From: Verrucomicrobiota bacterium
GTDB lineage: Bacteria > Verrucomicrobiota > Verrucomicrobiia > Limisphaerales > UBA1096
Assembly (NCBI GenBank): GCA_014382705.1
Contig: JACNJE010000090.1
Span: forward strand, 17,428-81,427
DNA length: 64,000 nucleotides
Direction: 5' to 3'
Shown here: piece by piece, positions 38,001-47,362 of the stretch
How the letters are laid out: each line of letters opens with the position of its first letter
How positions within the stretch are numbered: the first letter of the stretch is position 1
Program-made: the position numbers and the translations under genes
The notes under the pieces: model-generated
The model's database searches: none
Told to the model about the DNA's origin: nothing
Seen by the model: only the letters and a program-made list of their open reading frames with translations

Positions 38001-39702
38001 GGCGGAAAATGCGCATGGTGGGATACCACGGGCTGTCGTCCCGGCCGTGGAGCCAGCGCCATTCGCCGGCGAACGGCAGCAGCAGCCAGACCGGTTTGCC
38101 GAGCGCCCCCGCCAGGTGCGCCGTGGCGGTGTCAACCGTGATGACGAGATCGAGCTGCTCCATGATCGACGCCGTGGCCGCCAGGTCGGTGCAATGCGCC
38201 GCGGCATCGGTGGCGCTGGCCGCTTGGCCAAGCGTTGCCGCAGCCTCGTCACCGGGATTCAGCTGGAGGCTGACAAAATGGGCGCGGTCGGACTCGAGCA
38301 ATGTCTGGCAGTCGGTCCACTGCATCGAGCGGAAGGCGTCATTTCGGTGCCGGGGATTGCCGGCCCAAGCCAGGCCGATCTTCAATTTCTCCGCCGGCAA
38401 ACCAAGCGGGAGTGGCCACTCCCCGGTTGGGCGCAGATAGGGCACTTGGCTGGGGATGGAATCGAGTGTGATTCCGAATACACGAGGCAAACCCAGCAGG
38501 GGAATCTGGATGTCGTATTCCGGAGGCGCGTCGTTTGGTGTCACCACCTTGGCCAAGCCGGGGATGCTTTCAAACAAGCGACTCGTCTCGGGAGGGCACT
38601 CGAGGATGACAGAGCCCACGTGCCCGGCAACCGACGGGAGGCAGCGGACAAACTGGATGGAATCCCCCAGCCCCTGCTCGCAGTGGATGAGCAAGGTTTG
38701 GCCCGGGGCCGGCTTCCCGTCCCATTCCGGTTTGTCCTGATGTCGCCGCCAGCTTTGCTGTGAGGAGCGCCAGCGCCATTCGTAGTTTTCCCAGCCGTCG
38801 GCGAAATCCCCCTCCAGCAGTTGAAGCATGCCAAGCCCGTAATGGGCGTCCGGCAGCTCGGCATCCAGATCGATCGCCCGGTGGAACCGTTCATGGGCTT
38901 CATCGAGTCGCCGGGCATCGACGAGTGCCCCGGCGAGGTTAGCAAGATAAACCGCATTGCCGGGGGTGGCATCGACCGCTTTGTGGAAACAATCGATTGC
39001 CTTGTCAATCTGCTGGGTGGCCTTGTAAACAGCGCCAAGCGTGTTGTGGGTTTCCGGTTCGTCAGGCTCGAACTGCTTGGCCTTGAGCGCAAACTGCAGT
39101 GCTTCAACATGGCGGTTTTGCCAAAGCAATAGGGAGGAGAGATTGCGATGGGCAGTGGCCAGGGCCGGTTCGTTGGCCACGGCTTGGCGGAAGGAGTGCT
39201 CCGCCTCATCAGGACGACCCATCTGGTGGAGAAGGGTGCCGAGGTTAAGATGCGCCACGGCCAAGGCGGGATCGGCGGCGATGGCGCGGCGGTAGCATTC
39301 TTCCGCTTGGCCAAGCGCATTCGCCTGCTTGTGAAGCAGGCCAAGGTTGACATGAGCCCGGGCGTGGCACGGATCAAGCTGCATAGCCCGCTCGTAATGC
39401 CTCTGTGCAGAGTGGGGATCGCCGGATTCTTCCTCAAACAGGCCAAGCGCAAAGTGCACATCCGGAGCGTCCGGGTTCTGCAAACAGGTCTGTTTTAGGC
39501 ATGTTTCAGCCTCATCCAAACGGCCGTTCTGGATGAGATCAACGGCACGGAGCACGGAGTCTGCTACGGGATCGGGTGATTCGGCAGACTTCAGGTCGGA
39601 CCTGGTTGGACAAATCGCGTTCGCCAAGAGCCGCAGATAAAGCAAAAAACAAGCCAAAAACGATTTAGTTTGGACAAGTTGAACGGATACGGAAACAGTC
39701 AA
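35053..39702 (-). CDS. Giant TPR protein with three GT9-like (heptosyltransferase-like) modules
   Basis: 1549 aa; TPR runs; three copies of the block ...TLLxxxEQGxGDxIQFxR... and DLVxTVDTAxAHLAGALGxxxWxLLPxAxxWRWLxxRxDxPWYPxxRxFRQ. N-terminal start uncertain. Confidence 0.92.
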   Translation of the reverse strand: MTVSVSVQLVQTKSFLACFLLYLRLLANAICPTRSDLKSAESPDPVADSVLRAVDLIQNGRLDEAETCLKQTCLQNPDAPDVHFALGLFEEESGDPHSAQRHYERAMQLDPCHARAHVNLGLLHKQANALGQAEECYRRAIAADPALAVAHLNLGTLLHQMGRPDEAEHSFRQAVANEPALATAHRNLSSLLLWQNRHVEALQFALKAKQFEPDEPETHNTLGAVYKATQQIDKAIDCFHKAVDATPGNAVYLANLAGALVDARRLDEAHERFHRAIDLDAELPDAHYGLGMLQLLEGDFADGWENYEWRWRSSQQSWRRHQDKPEWDGKPAPGQTLLIHCEQGLGDSIQFVRCLPSVAGHVGSVILECPPETSRLFESIPGLAKVVTPNDAPPEYDIQIPLLGLPRVFGITLDSIPSQVPYLRPTGEWPLPLGLPAEKLKIGLAWAGNPRHRNDAFRSMQWTDCQTLLESDRAHFVSLQLNPGDEAAATLGQAASATDAAAHCTDLAATASIMEQLDLVITVDTATAHLAGALGKPVWLLLPFAGEWRWLHGRDDSPWYPTMRIFRQPTPGDWRSVIDTVRFALRLESTDKTLPVLSEEGLQLKRDGRFEKARLVFEKLVSQFPDHAESFSNLGNILMALGQPAEALKRHEQARQLAPDSPGIAFNLSLALLRTGDFANGWAAYENRLLMPHYNSLQSRLDKPCWNGGSLDGQTLLVWAEQGFGDTIQFARFLPMIEQRGGRILFECQPELAPLMRCIDGIDKVIPRGEHPPAHDLQCPLLSLPRVFGCDAGSIPGNEFMNPLKAGPGIPLPGRQQDKLAVGIVWRGSRRANRPESREVPIVALAKLTRSNTAQFYSLQKKPNPADSAQLGDVTNLDSRMTDFAATALLLRQLDLVITIDTAVAHLAGALGRSVWLLLPYAGEWRWLENRSDSPWYPTMRIFRQPRPGDWDSVIADVAAALRQQPSPAASRLLAKAIDCQQQGRLGQAIEQYQLAAEADPENTTLLRLLAGVLRENGQADPARTSLERAIELQPDDAENHHELGLLLSGLGQAEQALGPYDRAIGLQSGCADFHFNRGNAHYALGHAAEARRDYRRATRLNPALAAAQFNLGQVAQDGGDYLTAAQAYKRAVDLDGDYTDAMVNLGLTLRDLGESALAEECFWHILQGQPGQPMAGVNMAKLQLERDDPAAAEATCRSVLRHHPGHPDTLLNLGVALQAQNCVEEAIAAFNDFIAAEPRNPDGPFNLAIAELAAGRWNDGWKHYEARWQTDNSLFAPRHPGIPRWNGEPLAGKTLLLFAEQGFGDTLQFCRYAPHLANAGASVVIECQPGLSALLQTLPGVSQVFEPGEPVPSADFALPMLSAPLAFGTTPETVPNGENGRYLFAEPAGVAPDVGTLKIGVVWAGRSRSWADNRSLPAGLLAELLGACGDFAWFNLQLEPSDEARRIIDATDCVTDLSPHISDFASTARLIGSMDLVVTVDTAMAHLAGALGKPTWVLLPFAADWRWLLGRGDTPWYPNTRLFRQQTAGAWPEVIGQVANELHRLAQP

Positions 39703-40902
39703 AAGAACAGGGAGAATTGGCTCGGCCTAAACTGGCAGCTCGGGCTGTCGACGGGCTGGGGAATCCTGGGGTTGAACGTTGCTTCAGCCATGGAAACGGA
39801 CCGTCGATTCAGGCCGGTTCCGTTCGCGGAGTTTGGCACAATTCAACCCGGTATAAACGGCTCCGCCCGGTTCATCGCCCAACTGAATCAGCGGAGTGAG
39901 CAGACGCGCCAACACGTCGGAGCCAGGACGTCCGGCGTGTCACCGTGCGGGTTTCCCGTGGTTCACTCGTTGGGCAACAATATTCATTTTGAAGGAATAC
40001 CAAAGCTGAGGGATTTCAACTTCGACGGCTCGATGAACTTTGGCATTTGTGTTTTCGAGTTCGATTTGTCAAACGAGATCACGCTTCAAAACGCAGCCAG
40101 ATTCGAGGTGGTGTTCGCGGGATGTAAATGGAATCAAGCAGTGTTAAAAAAACACGGTGTGCCGAACACAGACCTGTTCCTGCACGGGATCGACCCTTCT
40201 TTATTTTATCCGAGACCCAAAAAAGAACAGCATCGGTTTGTCGTTTTTTCAGGTGGCAAGCTCGAATACCGAAAAGGACAGGACATCGTCGTGGCGGCAT
40301 TCAGGCAGTTTGCCAAGCGACATTCGGACGCCGTCTTGGCGACCGTATGGCAAAATCCATGGGGTGCCTCGGCAAACGGTTTGGGAACCACGGGATACGT
40401 TGATGAGGATATTGATGTTGATGAAAATGGTTGCCAGAAGATTGAGGAATGGGCTGTTCGGAACGGGATTTCGCCTTCGCAAATCGTCGACTTCGGGGAG
40501 ATTCCAAACGCGTTGATGCCGGATATATACAATCAAGCTTCAGTCGCGGTATTTGCCAGTCGATGTGAGGGAGGAACCAACATGATGGCGATGGAAGCCA
40601 TGGCCAGCGGTGTCCCCTGTATCCTTTCAGCCAACACGGGGCATCTGGATCTGATTGATGATGACAATTGCTATCCGCTTCTCAAACAGACATCGCTGAC
40701 GACTCAGGATCTCGAGGGAAGAGGGGAGTGGGGTGAAAGCGACGTCGATGAATTGGTGGAGGCGTTGGAAAGAGTTTACCACGATCACAACGACGCAAAC
40801 ATGCGAGGGGCGAACGGGGCCAGGTTCATGGGGGATTGGACATGGCAAAAAAGAACTCAGCCGTTAATTGAGCGGATACATCAGGCGACTCAGAACCGAT
40901 GA
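39670..40902 (+). CDS. Glycosyltransferase (GT4-like), paralogue 1
   Basis: FVVFSGGKLEYRKGQDIVVAAFRQF; CEGGTNMMAMEAMASGVPCILSANTGHLDLI; start codon uncertain (TTG at 39670). Confidence 0.87.
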   Translation: MDKLNGYGNSQKNRENWLGLNWQLGLSTGWGILGLNVASAMETDRRFRPVPFAEFGTIQPGINGSARFIAQLNQRSEQTRQHVGARTSGVSPCGFPVVHSLGNNIHFEGIPKLRDFNFDGSMNFGICVFEFDLSNEITLQNAARFEVVFAGCKWNQAVLKKHGVPNTDLFLHGIDPSLFYPRPKKEQHRFVVFSGGKLEYRKGQDIVVAAFRQFAKRHSDAVLATVWQNPWGASANGLGTTGYVDEDIDVDENGCQKIEEWAVRNGISPSQIVDFGEIPNALMPDIYNQASVAVFASRCEGGTNMMAMEAMASGVPCILSANTGHLDLIDDDNCYPLLKQTSLTTQDLEGRGEWGESDVDELVEALERVYHDHNDANMRGANGARFMGDWTWQKRTQPLIERIHQATQNR

Positions 40903-42092
40903 ACGGCGCGATCGAACGGGATGGCCCGGGTTGGCTGGGGCTAAACTGGCAACTCAGCCTCTCATCAGGTTGGGGGATTGCAGGTGTGAACATGGCCCGT
41001 GTCATCGATATGGATGGCCGGTTCAAGGCAGTCCCATTGCTCCCTTCAGCACAACTGGAGCATTCCAGTGGGGCGTTTGAACCGCTTGTGGCCAAGCTCC
41101 AGCGCAGGGAGCACGAGGTCGCGAAAGCGCTTGGCCAAGCGCAGAAAGGCCGCTTGGTTTGTGACTTTCCGGTGATCCATTCAGTTGGGAACGAGATCCA
41201 CGGGGAGGATATGCCGTACCCCGGCATGCCGGAGCGTGTCGGTTCCCGAAATTTCGCGGTTGTATTCTTTGAGTTCAACTCTCCCAGTGGCTTTACAACG
41301 AACAACGCCAAGAAATTTGATGTCCTATTCGGAGGTTCGACCTGGAACTCGACTGTGTTGAAGCAACACGGCTTGGCCAACGTGGATACTTTTCTGCAGG
41401 GGGTTGATCTGGAAATGTTTCATCCACGCGCAAAAACTCCCCAGGAAAGATTTGTGGTTTTCTCGGGTGGAAAGCTGGAATTCAGAAAGGGGCAGGATAT
41501 TGTTATTGCCGCATTCCGTGAATTTGTAAAAACACACCGTGATGCAGTGTTGGCAACGACTTGGCACAATCCATGGCCAAAAGCGATGAATGGAATCGTT
41601 GAAGCTGGAATGGTGGAGGGTGTTCCCCAAAAGAATTCGGACGGAGAATGGGGGATCACCGAGTGGGCCGGTGATAATGGTGTCCCGGCCGATAACTTTC
41701 ACGACCACGGATTGGTGGCGAATCACCTGATGCCCGAAGTATTTGCACAAGCCGATGTTGCCCTTTTCCCGAACCGTTGTGAAGGCGGCACCAATCTGGT
41801 TGCGATGGAGGCGATGGCCAGCGGTGTCCCCTGTATCCTGTCAGCGAACACCGGTCACATGGATCTGATCAACGATGACAACTGCTACCCCTTGCTCAAG
41901 CAGTCGGAAGTGACGAGTTTTACGAACACGAACGATTGGGGCGAGTCGGACGTAGCCGAAGTCGTTGAGATTCTCGAGCGAATCTATACGGATCGCCAGG
42001 AAGCCAAGCGCCGGGGTAAGCAGGCGGCAATGTTTATGCGAGATTGGTCTTGGGAGAAACGAACAGCATATTTGTTGAACCGGATAATTTAA
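40899..42092 (+). CDS. Glycosyltransferase (GT4-like), paralogue 2
   Basis: Same architecture as the upstream gene: GPGWLGLNWQLSLSSGWGIAGVN, CEGGTNLVAMEAMASGVPCILSANTGHMDLI; ATGA overlap. Confidence 0.9.
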   Translation: MNGAIERDGPGWLGLNWQLSLSSGWGIAGVNMARVIDMDGRFKAVPLLPSAQLEHSSGAFEPLVAKLQRREHEVAKALGQAQKGRLVCDFPVIHSVGNEIHGEDMPYPGMPERVGSRNFAVVFFEFNSPSGFTTNNAKKFDVLFGGSTWNSTVLKQHGLANVDTFLQGVDLEMFHPRAKTPQERFVVFSGGKLEFRKGQDIVIAAFREFVKTHRDAVLATTWHNPWPKAMNGIVEAGMVEGVPQKNSDGEWGITEWAGDNGVPADNFHDHGLVANHLMPEVFAQADVALFPNRCEGGTNLVAMEAMASGVPCILSANTGHMDLINDDNCYPLLKQSEVTSFTNTNDWGESDVAEVVEILERIYTDRQEAKRRGKQAAMFMRDWSWEKRTAYLLNRII

Positions 42093-42187
42093 TTCCATGC
42101 CAGCCCCAAAAGATAGAGTTAATAACCGGTGAACATGAAAACGATGCATAACAGTTCGGTGTCGGTGAAGTTTGGCTTGATGGGTCA

Positions 42188-43321
42188 ATGAAGATAGCGG
42201 TTGCCATCCCGACCTTTAACCGGGTTGAGTATTTGAGAAAGGCGGTTCAGTCCGTGCTGGATCAGGTGCATGACCATGGTGTGGAACTGTACACCGTGAT
42301 CTCCAATATCGCCTCGACGGATGGGACAGGCGACTACCTTGATCAGCTAAACAAAGACCATGAAAATGTGATTGTCTATAATCAGCCGGAGGACAATCGA
42401 AAGTTTCCGAACCCGTACTTTTTGGCCAGTGTGATTCCCGACGATATCGACTGGGTATGGTTGATGGGGGACGATGACTATCTGATGCAGAAGAACACGG
42501 TACAGGATGTGTCGCGGCTAATCCGGAACCATCAGCAGAATGAGTTGTGCCTGATTCACGCTTGCCAAGGTGGCAGATCGCGATCAACGAGACAGGTGAG
42601 GGTCGGGGAGATTTTTGATTTATGCAACGAGTTTGGATATCATGAGATGTTGGGGTGGTTTTCGAGCATCGTGCTTCGCAGAAGTGAATTTGTTGATTCG
42701 ATGAATGAACTCAAGGAAACACATCACTATATGCGTTCAGACACGTTGGAAGGGAGATCAAACTATTCTGCATTTGCCCATTCCGCAGCGATCTACAAAC
42801 AATGTGTGGGCAAGAAGAGTTTGTTTGTCGACTGGCCGCTTGTGGATCCACAGGATCGAAAACAAACCGAAAAAACGGCCAAGCGGTGGGCTGTTGAGAA
42901 CACCCCTGAACGCTACCTGTTTGTGGCGGATGACCTGCAAAGGCTAAAGGATCTGGGATTGATCAAAAATAAATGTTCCAGGCTTTTTTTTAGGTATCTC
43001 ACGGTCAATTTTTGGGATTTGTGGCTTAGTTATTTGATGTCACTGCTGATTGATAAAGAAAAAACAGAAGCAGAATTAACTTCAGAAAAGTTTTTGACCG
43101 AATGGAACATCAATCTTGATAGGATCATGAAAGTCACTGAACTGCTTGATGATCCAAATGATATCAAGCAACTGTCCTATATGCATTTGAACGTAAAATA
43201 TATGGCAGGGTGTCTTTCTAACGGCAAGTTTTTCGACCGAGCCGCTTTGGATGCCATTTCCGAACAGATTCAGACATTGATCGTACCCTCCTATAATTTT
43301 AGTTTTTTTGCATTCGAATGA
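42188..43321 (+). CDS. Glycosyltransferase family 2, paralogue 1
   Basis: MKIAVAIPTFNRVEYLRKAVQSVLDQ...WVWLMGDDDYL (DxD). Confidence 0.92.
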   Translation: MKIAVAIPTFNRVEYLRKAVQSVLDQVHDHGVELYTVISNIASTDGTGDYLDQLNKDHENVIVYNQPEDNRKFPNPYFLASVIPDDIDWVWLMGDDDYLMQKNTVQDVSRLIRNHQQNELCLIHACQGGRSRSTRQVRVGEIFDLCNEFGYHEMLGWFSSIVLRRSEFVDSMNELKETHHYMRSDTLEGRSNYSAFAHSAAIYKQCVGKKSLFVDWPLVDPQDRKQTEKTAKRWAVENTPERYLFVADDLQRLKDLGLIKNKCSRLFFRYLTVNFWDLWLSYLMSLLIDKEKTEAELTSEKFLTEWNINLDRIMKVTELLDDPNDIKQLSYMHLNVKYMAGCLSNGKFFDRAALDAISEQIQTLIVPSYNFSFFAFE

Positions 43322-43328
43322 ATTATAA

Positions 43329-44537
43329 ATGAAGATAGCGATTGCCATCCCGACCTTTAACCGGGTTGAGTATTTGAAGAACGCGGTTCAGTCAGTACTG
43401 GATCAATCACAAGAGGAAGACATAGATCTTTACATCGTGATCTCCAACATCGCCTCGACGGATGGGACGACTGCTTACCTCGAGCAACTGAACAAAGACC
43501 ATGAAACGGTGATTATTTACAATCAACCGGAGGACAATCGTATTTATCCGAACCCGTACTTTTTGGCCAGTGTAATTCCCGAGGATATCGACTGGGTGTG
43601 GTTGATGGGGGATGATGATTATCTGACTCAAAAAAACTCAGTGCAGATTGTGTCCGAGCACATCAAGAAATACCAGGGGAAAGACTTATGCTTTTTGCAT
43701 GCTTGCCAGGGGCGCAGATCGCGTTCAACGGGACAGGTGAGAGTCGCGGAGATATTCGATTTGTGTAACGAGCTCGGATACCATGAGATGTTGGGATGGT
43801 TTTCGAGCATTGTGCTTCGCAGAAATGAGTTTGTCGCCTCGATGAATACCCTCAGGGAAACACATCACTATATGCGTTCAGACACGTTGGAAGGGAGATC
43901 AAACTATTCTGCATTTGCCCATTCCGCAGCGATCTACAAGCAATGTGTGGGCAAGATGAGTTTGTTTGTCGACTTACCGCTTGCGGAGTCGCAGGACCAG
44001 AAACCAACTGAAGAAACGGCCAAGCGGTGGGCTGTCGAGAACACCTCAGAGCGCTATCTGTTTGTGGCGGATGATCTGCAAAGGCTAAGGGAAATGGGAT
44101 TGATTAAGCATAATTATTCCCGTGCATTCTTTAAGTATCTTAATTGGAATTTCTGGGATATTTGGCTGCTTCATTTGACATCAGAGCTCATTAACAAGAA
44201 AAAGGCAGAACAAAAATTCGGGTTTCATTTTTCGATGAATCCGTTTGATGAAGATAAGACTTCAGCAACATATGACTCAGAAAAGTTTTTGACAGACTGG
44301 AACAAAAAACTTGATAGGATTATGAAGGTAGCTGATTTCATGGAAAATAAAACAGACAGCAAGAATTTGTCTATACTGTATGTATCTCTGAAATATGCCG
44401 TCAACAAACTCGTTCAAAGTAATTTTTCAGATGAGTTTGTCATGTCTATGCTTGCCGATCAGATCAAGATGCTCACGGTTCCATGCCACGATTTTGAGAT
44501 TCTGAACCTCGACAAGGACACTTCTGGGAGCCTGTGA
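43329..44537 (+). CDS. Glycosyltransferase family 2, paralogue 2
   Basis: MKIAIAIPTFNRVEYLKNAVQSVLDQ...WVWLMGDDDYL; tandem duplicate of the upstream gene. Confidence 0.92.
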   Translation: MKIAIAIPTFNRVEYLKNAVQSVLDQSQEEDIDLYIVISNIASTDGTTAYLEQLNKDHETVIIYNQPEDNRIYPNPYFLASVIPEDIDWVWLMGDDDYLTQKNSVQIVSEHIKKYQGKDLCFLHACQGRRSRSTGQVRVAEIFDLCNELGYHEMLGWFSSIVLRRNEFVASMNTLRETHHYMRSDTLEGRSNYSAFAHSAAIYKQCVGKMSLFVDLPLAESQDQKPTEETAKRWAVENTSERYLFVADDLQRLREMGLIKHNYSRAFFKYLNWNFWDIWLLHLTSELINKKKAEQKFGFHFSMNPFDEDKTSATYDSEKFLTDWNKKLDRIMKVADFMENKTDSKNLSILYVSLKYAVNKLVQSNFSDEFVMSMLADQIKMLTVPCHDFEILNLDKDTSGSL

Positions 44538-44651
44538 AGCACGGAATAAGGTCGCTGGTTCTTTCGTTGTTTGATTTTTATCATTCCTTCCCCTTGGCCT
44601 TGCCATTTTGCCTGCTGCCGGTGAGCATCCGGCCCGGTTGGTACCGAGGTC

Positions 44652-45545
44652 ATGGCGGCGTTGATTTCCCCTGATTTGCTGAAACGGCTCGAGCAGTTGC
44701 AACTGCTCGCGCGCCGTCGTTCCAAGAGCACCACTCGGGGTGAGCGCCGCAGCGGCGCGCGTGGCCAGTCGGTTGAGTTCGCCGACTACCGCAACTACGT
44801 CCCTGGCGACGACCTGCGCCGGATCGACTGGAACATCTACGGCCGGCTCGACCGCCTCTTCCTCAAACTATACGAGGAGGAGCGCGAGCTTCCTGTCACC
44901 ATTTTTCTCGATGCCAGCGAGTCGATGTCGTTTGGCCAAGCGCCCAAGTTCGATTTCGCTCGCCAAGTTGCCGCCGCCGTCGGCTATGTGGCGTTGTGCG
45001 GGTTCGACCGCGTCACCGTCGAGCCGTTCCCGCTGGGCGACGGCCAAGCGGGCCTCGTTGGTGAACTGCGGCAGGTGCGCGGTCGCAGGTCGTCGTTTCG
45101 TTTTTTTGGAAATCTGGCCAAGCTCAAGGCTGGCGGCACGGCGGACTTCAACCAAGCGTTGCGGCGTGGCGCGATGAAACATCGTACACCCGGCGTGTCG
45201 GTCATCCTCAGCGATTTTCTCGATCCGGCCGGGTACGAGGAAGGACTCAAGTCGCTGGCCCATCGCGGCTCGGAGATTCACGCCGTGCAAATCCTCTCGC
45301 CGGAGGAACTCGAGCCGACGGCGTACGGCGACCTGAAGGTGATCGACTCCGAGACCGGCGTCGAGCAGGAGGTCACTTTCGGCAAATACCGCCTCAAGGC
45401 GTATCAGTCAACGGTGCAAAACTATTGCCAGCGGCTGCAGGAGTTTTGCCGTGCGCGAGGCGTGCGTTACCAATTGGCGCGCTCCGACACGCCGCTCGAC
45501 GATCTGCTGCTCAAGGCCATGCGAACCGGGGGCATGTGGCGATGA
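44652..45545 (+). CDS. DUF58 domain protein
   Basis: GARGQSVEFADYRNYVPGDDLRRIDWNIYGRLDRLFLKLYEEERELPVTIFLDASESM. Confidence 0.95.
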   Translation: MAALISPDLLKRLEQLQLLARRRSKSTTRGERRSGARGQSVEFADYRNYVPGDDLRRIDWNIYGRLDRLFLKLYEEERELPVTIFLDASESMSFGQAPKFDFARQVAAAVGYVALCGFDRVTVEPFPLGDGQAGLVGELRQVRGRRSSFRFFGNLAKLKAGGTADFNQALRRGAMKHRTPGVSVILSDFLDPAGYEEGLKSLAHRGSEIHAVQILSPEELEPTAYGDLKVIDSETGVEQEVTFGKYRLKAYQSTVQNYCQRLQEFCRARGVRYQLARSDTPLDDLLLKAMRTGGMWR

Positions 45546-47362
45546 ATTTTCTCACACCCGAGGCGCTCGCATTCGCGGCCGCGCTGCCGGTCGTCGTGGT
45601 TTTTTACCTGCTCAAGCGCCGTCGCGTGGCGCGTCTCGTCCCGAGCACCGTCCTGTGGCAGCGCTTCCTTAATGAGACGCAGGCCAGTTCGCCGTTCCAA
45701 AAACTGCGGCACAACTGGCTGCTCATTATCCAGCTCATCCTGCTCGCGCTGGCCGTGTTCGCGCTGACCCGTCCTTACTTCGCCGGCAAGCTCGAGAGCG
45801 GCCGGTTCATCGTCGCGATTCTCGACGTGTCGGCGTCGATGCAGGCGACCGACGTGGCGCCGAGCCGGCTTGGCCAGGCGAAGACCGCCCTGACCAGGCT
45901 GATCGACTCGATGTACGACAACGACCGCATGGTGCTGCTGCTCGCCGGCGCGGTGACGGAGGTGCGCCAGTCGCCGACCAGCGCCAAGCCGGCGTTGCGC
46001 TCCGCGCTTGGCCAAGCGCGGGCAACCGACTCGCCGACCCGGCTGCTCGACGCGATCAAGCTCGCCCAAAACCTGACGCGCAACCGCGCCAAGACCGAGG
46101 TGCATCTGTTCAGCGACGGTGTCTCGCCGGACTTGGACGATTTCGAGTTGCAGGACTTGAATCTGGCTTACCACCGAGTGGGCGGCAGCGGCGACAACCT
46201 TGGCATCGTGTCGCTCGAGGTTCGGCCGCACCCGGAGCAGACTGGGCAACAGGCGTTATTCGCGACGGTTGCCAACGCTTCGACCAATGCGCTTGCGAGC
46301 GACGTGTCGCTGTTTTTTGGCGACCGGCTTGTGGGCAACCGGCGCGTGAGCGTCGGCGCAACCAACTCAGCGTCGCTTGTCTTCGTCGCTGGCCAAGGCA
46401 CCAACGGTGTCTTTCGGTTGCAGTTGAAAAACGCCGACGCGCTCGCCGTGGACAACACCGCTTCGGTGCTCAGTCTCGCCCGGCGCAACACGCGCGCGTT
46501 GCTCGTCACCAAGGGCAACCAATTCCTCGAGCGGGCGCTGCGCAGCGTGCCCAAGCTCGACCTCGCCGTGGCGGCGAACCTCACCGGCTCCGAGCCGCCG
46601 GTCGATTTTGTCGTGCTCGACAACGTCGCGCCGAGCGCTTGGCCAAGCGGCAATGTGTTGGCGATCCACACGCAGTCGACCAATTGGTTCCGGCCAAGCG
46701 GCTCGATCGACGGCCCGCCGATTGTCGATTGGAAAAGCAGCCACCCGCTGCTGCGCTTCGTTAATTTCGACAACGTGCAGGTGGCCAAGTCGCTCGCTGC
46801 CGAGCCGCCGCCTTGGCTCGCACCGCTCGTCGAGTCGCCGTCTGCACCGCTTGTTGCCGCCGGCGAAAACAACGGTCAACGCGTTGTGTGGGTTGGCTTT
46901 AATCCGCTCGACAGCACATGGCCGCTGCGCGTCTCGTTTCCGATTTTCATCGCCAACGCCGCCGACTGGCTCAACCCCGCCGCGCGCACCGGCATTCGAG
47001 TTGGCGAGCCGTTTCACGTGCGCTTGGCCAGCGGGGAACAGCCGGTGACCGTCGAGCTGCCGGACGGTTCGACGAGGGAAGTCAAGACGACGGCCAGCGG
47101 CGAGTTGATCTTCGGCGACACGTTTCAGCAGGGCGTTTACACGGCGCGCGTCGAGACGAATGCGCTGCCGTTTTGTGCAAATCTGCTCGACAGAAACGAG
47201 AGTGATATTCGCTCGCGCGAGTCGCTGCAAATGGGCGAGTACGGCAAGGTCGAGGCGACGATGCCGGTCAGCGCCGACAAGGAGGCGTGGCGCTGGATCA
47301 CGATGCTGTGCCTCGGTTTCATCCTGTTCGAATGGTGGTTTTACCACCGCCGCACCGCATGA
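45542..47362 (+). CDS. BatA/VWA domain membrane protein
   Basis: MNFLTPEALAFAAALPVVVVFYLLKRRR N-terminal BatA domain; VAILDVSASMQATDV VWA MIDAS-type motif; C-terminal TM. Confidence 0.93.
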   Translation: MNFLTPEALAFAAALPVVVVFYLLKRRRVARLVPSTVLWQRFLNETQASSPFQKLRHNWLLIIQLILLALAVFALTRPYFAGKLESGRFIVAILDVSASMQATDVAPSRLGQAKTALTRLIDSMYDNDRMVLLLAGAVTEVRQSPTSAKPALRSALGQARATDSPTRLLDAIKLAQNLTRNRAKTEVHLFSDGVSPDLDDFELQDLNLAYHRVGGSGDNLGIVSLEVRPHPEQTGQQALFATVANASTNALASDVSLFFGDRLVGNRRVSVGATNSASLVFVAGQGTNGVFRLQLKNADALAVDNTASVLSLARRNTRALLVTKGNQFLERALRSVPKLDLAVAANLTGSEPPVDFVVLDNVAPSAWPSGNVLAIHTQSTNWFRPSGSIDGPPIVDWKSSHPLLRFVNFDNVQVAKSLAAEPPPWLAPLVESPSAPLVAAGENNGQRVVWVGFNPLDSTWPLRVSFPIFIANAADWLNPAARTGIRVGEPFHVRLASGEQPVTVELPDGSTREVKTTASGELIFGDTFQQGVYTARVETNALPFCANLLDRNESDIRSRESLQMGEYGKVEATMPVSADKEAWRWITMLCLGFILFEWWFYHRRTA

